DNA of 36,198 bases from positions 33,811 to 70,008 of the forward strand of contig OMOE01000131.1 in the NCBI GenBank assembly GCA_900290365.1. Direction: 5' to 3'. Position numbers and translations under genes: made by a program. The notes under the pieces are model-generated. The model was given only the letters and a program-made list of their open reading frames with translations, was not told the origin of the DNA and did not search any database. Positions 33,329 through 36,198 of the stretch are shown piece by piece (position 1 is the first letter of the stretch; every line of letters starts with the position of its first letter). This DNA is from Syntrophobacter sp. SbD1. Lineage in GTDB: Bacteria > Desulfobacterota > Syntrophobacteria > Syntrophobacterales > Syntrophobacteraceae.

Positions 33329-33725
33329 ATTGAATGATTGGGATGTTCCTTACTCAGTAATCCAATTCTTCTGTCGCGCGCTGGGCGGGCACGACAAGGT
33401 CGATTCCTACAATCGTATCAAGGATATTTTATTCATTATCACATTGAAAAACGGGAAAGTCATCAAGGTACTCTTGGTGAACGAGTATGCATTGGGACTG
33501 GCCGCTGTCTTGCGCGCTCGAAAGGAATTTCATGAGGCAGAGTACATCGTTACGGGTGGAAACTGGAATGGATACACGCCAGAGGCGAAAGATTATGGTA
33601 CTAAGAACTCTATTGGCATCTTCAATGTCGGCGAATTCTTCGGAGCCTTGAACTGGACTGACCCCAAGAAGTACTACAAAAAGAATAAACATGGTGATCC
33701 GGTCTATAGCTATAAAAGTGCCTAA
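33321..33725 (+). CDS. Unrecognised protein of the HNH-nucleotidyltransferase cassette
   Basis: 134 residues, no known family recognised with confidence. The pattern is strand-rich with conserved-looking segments: DILFIITLKNGKVIKVLLVNEYALGL, then ADYIVTGG-like (EAEYIVTGGNWNGYTPEAKDYG) and SIGIFNVGEFFGAL. The order strand-strand, variable helix, IVT-strand, TPEA helix, IGIFN strand recalls the Mrr-like restriction endonuclease fold, but a clear catalytic D-(D/E)xK set is not visible; NEY stands where E/QxK would be expected. It overlaps the HNH stop by 8 bases and the nucleotidyltransferase start by 8 bases, so it is cotranslated with both. Confidence 0.6.
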   Translation: MPELNDWDVPYSVIQFFCRALGGHDKVDSYNRIKDILFIITLKNGKVIKVLLVNEYALGLAAVLRARKEFHEAEYIVTGGNWNGYTPEAKDYGTKNSIGIFNVGEFFGALNWTDPKKYYKKNKHGDPVYSYKSA

Positions 33726-34008
33726 TTACTCAAAGGCTTATGTCTTCGGATCGACTCTAACTTCGTCTGATCCAAATGATTTCGATCTATTAATAGTTTA
33801 CGACGAAGACCAATGCCTACCATATGACGCTTTTGCTAAACACGCTGGGCTCGTTCAAGAAATTAAGATGGCGTATGGACTCCCTGTTCATCTGACTTTG
33901 CTGACGACGAGCGAGGCAAAGAGTGTAGATATATTTAATCGTACAAATGCTGTTCCACTTCTACAATGGCTCGAAAAGGAGAAACTCCACAGCTCTACTG
34001 ACACCTGA
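33718..34008 (+). CDS. Minimal nucleotidyltransferase (MNT-like)
   Basis: 96 residues from the GTG at 33718, with the polymerase-beta-like signature YVFGSTLTSSDPNDFDLLIVYD, a GSx8DxD motif that binds metal and nucleotide. The strand LPVHLTLLTTSEAK would carry the third acid in active members, but no Asp is evident there, so activity is uncertain. GTGCCTAA at this start and the preceding stop matches the pattern at the previous junction (ATGCCTGA), which decides the start; an ATG at 33691 is an alternative. MNT proteins often pair with HEPN proteins in toxin-antitoxin or defence modules, but no HEPN-like RX4-6H protein is seen here. The gene ends 9 bases before the intron. Confidence 0.75.
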   Translation: MPNYSKAYVFGSTLTSSDPNDFDLLIVYDEDQCLPYDAFAKHAGLVQEIKMAYGLPVHLTLLTTSEAKSVDIFNRTNAVPLLQWLEKEKLHSSTDT

Positions 34009-34060
34009 GAAGTCCGATAGGGGTAGGAACAGCGCATTGGATTGCACTGCCCCTCCCTCC

Positions 34061-34093
34061 GAACCGGACTGGCGGATCTCCCGCATCCGGCTC
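34061..34093 (-). ncRNA. Group II intron domain V (with domain VI down to 34018)
   Basis: The minus strand of 34061-34093 folds as the catalytic domain V hairpin: GAGCCGGA pairs with TCCGGTTC, and GCGG with CCGC around a GAGA-type loop. Domain VI (34018-34060) has GGGA-GG on one side and CCTA-CCC on the other, leaving the A at 34024 bulged. Confidence 0.88.
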
Positions 34094-34106
34094 TCCGGTT
34101 AGTGGT

Positions 34107-35450
34107 TCACCTCATTGAGGACTGGAGCAAAGCTCTATGGGCTTCTACAAGGCTGTAAAGTCCATGAAGCCGAAAGAACCCGTTGGGCCAGCGATAATGA
34201 TCGTATCCTCGGCTGATACCATGGCGCCGTTTGCGTTTGCGCAGGATGCTCCGAAGGCGTCTCCGTACCCATTTATCAACAATGGAAAAGGTCGGTTTGT
34301 GACTATGCTTGAAGTATTCAAACCAGCCTCTCAAAGTGCGGTTGGTATCTTCGATGATCACAGCCAAACTGCGTCCGTTGCTGCGCTTGGTTTTGGAACG
34401 GATGGTGTCCTTGAGTTTCCTCAAACTTTTCGGACGAGGCCACTGCGTACCCTTCTCGAAATGGTAGCCGAGAAAGCCAAAACCTTCTCCCGCAATGCTC
34501 ATATCCACCAGTCTGGTCTTGTCCGGGTGCAGAGCAAGTCCTCGTTCTGCGGTCAGTTCGCCGAGAAGACCGAGAGCCTTGCGGGCTTCGGTCTCACTGC
34601 GACACAGGATTACAAGATCATCCGCATAGCGGATGATCGCATAACCTGCGACTGCCATAGCCATATCGACAGGGTGGAGGTAGAGATTGGCGAGCAGAGG
34701 GCTTATCACAGCTCCCTGAGGGCTGCCTTTCTCTGGAGTCCACAGGGTCAGATCCTCCAAAATGTCTTGCTTGAGGAAAGACCCGATCAAGTCCAACACG
34801 CGTCCATCAGCAATACATCGGCCGATGTCGGCCATGAGCGGACTGTGTGGGATGTTGTCGAAGTAGGCTTTTATGTCGGCATCGACCACGTGCGTGTAGC
34901 CGGCGTGGAGGAGTTTATCCACTTCCCGCAATGCATCCTTGCATCCTCGGCCAGGGCGAAATCCATAGCTGTGGCTGACAAAGACATTCTCAAAGATGGG
35001 TTCGATCACTATCCGCAGCGCTCTCTGAACGACTCGATCCCGCACACAGGGTATTCCAAGCGGACGCTTTTCCTTGCTACCGGGCTTGTCAATATAGGCT
35101 CGGCGAATCGGTCGAGGCCGATAGCTTCCGGTGCGGAGAGCTTCGGAAAGCCGCGTAACCTCTCCTGCGAGGTCTTTCTCGAAGTCTTCGATGCTCTGAT
35201 GATCCGAGCCTGCGCTGCCTTTGTTTCGCTTGACCTTCAACCAGGCGGCGGCAAGTGTCGATGGCCTATGGACCTTATCGATCAGGCTGAACCATACGCC
35301 TCCCTTCACCCCCTTGACGAGGGCCTCCAGCATGCGTTCCGTCCACACATGTCGTTCCACCCAGTCCCAATCCTTGGGGCAGGCTTCTCCCGCTTGTGTA
35401 GTCCTTTCGGACACTACCTCGGGTTGTGTTTCAACCTGTGCAGTCTTCAT
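34107..35450 (-). CDS. ltrA: Group II intron reverse transcriptase / maturase
   Basis: A 447-residue protein encoded in intron domain IV. Reverse transcriptase blocks are in order: RT1-2 (KGSAGSDHQSIEDFEKDL, YRPRPIRRAYIDKPGSKEKRPLGIP), RT3 (RDRVVQRALRIVIEPIFE, HSYGFRPGRGCKDAL), RT4 (VVDADIKAYFDNIPH), then GSPQGAVISPLLANLYLH, and RT5 (IIRYADDLVI, with the YADD catalytic pair), followed by FLGYHF. The maturase X domain follows (TLRGWFEYFKHS, WVRRRLRSILRKRKRR). No HNH endonuclease domain at the C-terminus, so the intron probably uses other primers for retrotransposition, as class C and related introns do. It promotes splicing and mobility of its own intron. The symbol is used in the generic sense. 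Confidence 0.94.
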   Translation of the reverse strand: MKTAQVETQPEVVSERTTQAGEACPKDWDWVERHVWTERMLEALVKGVKGGVWFSLIDKVHRPSTLAAAWLKVKRNKGSAGSDHQSIEDFEKDLAGEVTRLSEALRTGSYRPRPIRRAYIDKPGSKEKRPLGIPCVRDRVVQRALRIVIEPIFENVFVSHSYGFRPGRGCKDALREVDKLLHAGYTHVVDADIKAYFDNIPHSPLMADIGRCIADGRVLDLIGSFLKQDILEDLTLWTPEKGSPQGAVISPLLANLYLHPVDMAMAVAGYAIIRYADDLVILCRSETEARKALGLLGELTAERGLALHPDKTRLVDMSIAGEGFGFLGYHFEKGTQWPRPKSLRKLKDTIRSKTKRSNGRSLAVIIEDTNRTLRGWFEYFKHSHKPTFSIVDKWVRRRLRSILRKRKRRHGISRGYDHYRWPNGFFRLHGLYSLVEAHRALLQSSMR

Positions 35451-35972
35451 TCATCCACCTTCCTGCGTCCCTTTGCTCCACGGGCATTGCCCCGTTTCTT
35501 CGCTCCTATGGACGCTCTGACTCCTGCCCGGCTGGCTCTTCGTACCTTGTTTAAGGGCAATGAACACCAACCTTACACCGGACAGGTCTCCCTGGTTAAC
35601 ACGACACGAACTTCCCTGCATTCCGTCACCAACCACCCTACGCACCCGATCATCGCTCTTCTGCTGCCCATCCAGCGTGACCGACTTCCGGGGCCTGGTC
35701 TCCGACCGGCTACTCCAATGCCCTGTCGGGGTCTCGCAAACCTCTGGCAGACCTCGTGCTTTTGCCCGTGACCCGGTCTGGACTTCACCATAGGTATGAA
35801 GGCTCGTCGATACGTAAGGCCGAAACGTGTTCGCTTTACTACGGACTGCAAGTTCGCCTCAGGTTGCTCTCCACCCCGCCTCGCGGCAACGCAGTTACCT
35901 TTGGCTACCGGGAGTGGACATCTCCCGAGAGAGGACTTGCACCTCTCAGATCGCGCCTGCTCCCAGGCGCAC

Positions 35973-36198
35973 ATACCTCCGGCCAAGCCGGAGGCCTGGA
36001 AAACCATGGGTCGCTCAAAGCGCCTGGAGCGTTGGCATGCTTCATATTATCCAGGTGGATAGGACGCCACATACGTCACCCCGACAAGTTTTAAGCCGGG
36101 GTCCAGTGCTTTGATTTCTATGTAATACGGAAAACCCCTCTTGTGAAACTTCAGGGGGCAACGAACGTCCCCTAGGCAGCTAATGATTCGATTTTATA
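35973..36198. other. Right-end region without a recognised gene
   Basis: 226 bases beyond the intron. Apart from the insertion-site hairpin no gene, promoter or known repeat was recognised. A short plus-strand frame (MGRSKRLERWHASYYPGG from 36006) has no support. Confidence 0.4.
35976..35994. other. Hairpin at the intron insertion site
   Basis: CCTCCGGC (35976-35983) and GCCGGAGG (35987-35994) are perfect inverted 8-mers with a 3-base loop, directly beside the 5' exon junction. In the intron-free state the hairpin would lie 11 bases after the nucleotidyltransferase stop codon, in the position of a terminator. Class C group II introns insert next to terminator-like hairpins. Confidence 0.65.

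Larger units (their letters stand above)
34017..35972 (-). mobile_element. Group II intron (complete, with ORF)
   Basis: On the minus strand the intron begins at 35972 with GTGCGCC followed by the conserved GGTGCAAGTCC segment, and ends at 34017 with CTAT. Domain V is at 34061-34093 (GAGCCGG, GCGGGAGATCCGC, CCGGTTC, with the AGC triad). Domain VI follows, with a bulged branch-point A at 34024, 7 bases from the 3' end. EBS1 (ATACCT, minus strand of 35792-35797) is the exact complement of IBS1, AGGTAT, the last 6 bases of the 5' exon (35973-35978). It is about 1956 bases and carries the maturase gene at 34107-35450. It is inserted on the opposite strand to the HNH cassette. Confidence 0.92.

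Noticed and set aside
33691..33717. ATG start at 33691 for the nucleotidyltransferase
   Set aside because: It would give a 35-base overlap without a ribosome-binding site, whereas the GTG at 33718 repeats the 8-base overlap pattern of the previous junction.
34137..35771. Long plus-strand open frame (544 codons) opposite the intron maturase
   Set aside because: It mirrors the maturase gene and intron RNA and has no protein family features; the minus-strand reading has all reverse transcriptase blocks.

Overview
The window looks like chromosomal DNA of a Gram-negative, probably anaerobic bacterium, most likely a member of the Desulfobacterota (the former sulfate-reducing or syntrophic Deltaproteobacteria). 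This rests on outer-membrane genes (lptD, rlpA), hflK/hflC, a Re-type citrate synthase-like enzyme, paired MTA/SAH deaminase-type amidohydrolases, a UroD-type methyltransferase relative, and many short dispersed intergenic repeats. The placement is an inference from gene content and style; no marker phylogeny was possible. No tRNA, rRNA or CRISPR array was seen.

Region by region. (1) 1-6373, minus strand: hisS, aspS, a 2-isopropylmalate/Re-citrate synthase-type enzyme with a C-terminal Cache-like domain, the septal lipoprotein gene rlpA, and the 5' part of hisD, which runs off the window. A good sigma70-like promoter precedes hisS. A 215-bp element with perfect 21-bp terminal inverted repeats sits at the front of rlpA and appears to encode its signal peptide. 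(2) 6970-7752, plus strand: a J-domain protein with four tandem copies of a roughly 28-residue repeat. (3) 8008-10438, minus strand: argS and a SPOR-domain membrane protein. (4) 10703-14410, minus strand: hflK-hflC-glycosyltransferase-receiver protein, with a promoter and operator-like inverted repeat upstream. (5) 14986-18575, plus strand: folC-lptD, coupled by a GTGA overlap. (6) 18670-19519: rplM-rpsI with a clear promoter and an intrinsic terminator. (7) 19834-25127, plus strand: argC, truA, an aspartate aminotransferase, an ArnT-like lipid-sugar transferase and a secreted CAP protein. (8) 26533-32063 (gene ends reach 25280), minus strand: a tight six-gene unit comprising a phasin-like protein, two tandem amidohydrolases, a small secreted protein, a GT87-GT2 fusion and a UroD-like protein.

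(9) 32199-36198 is the accessory part. A small HTH/zinc-ribbon regulator is broken near 32400. AT-richer DNA follows, carrying three overlapping genes: an HNH nuclease, an unrecognised protein and a minimal nucleotidyltransferase. Each successive start overlaps the previous stop by 8 bp in the same pattern (RTGCCTRA). A complete group II intron (34017-35972, minus strand) lies between the last of these genes and a hairpin. Its ends are set by domain V, a bulged branch A in domain VI, a GTGCG 5' end and a 6-bp EBS1-IBS1 match. The cassette is the best candidate here for an undescribed, possibly defence-related, system.

Intergenic spaces carry several repeat families. The most informative is a double-hairpin element with four copies and one half copy. 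Its stems are kept by wobble or compensatory changes, and all four full copies point the same way. Several gene starts had to be moved downstream because open frames run into these repeats.
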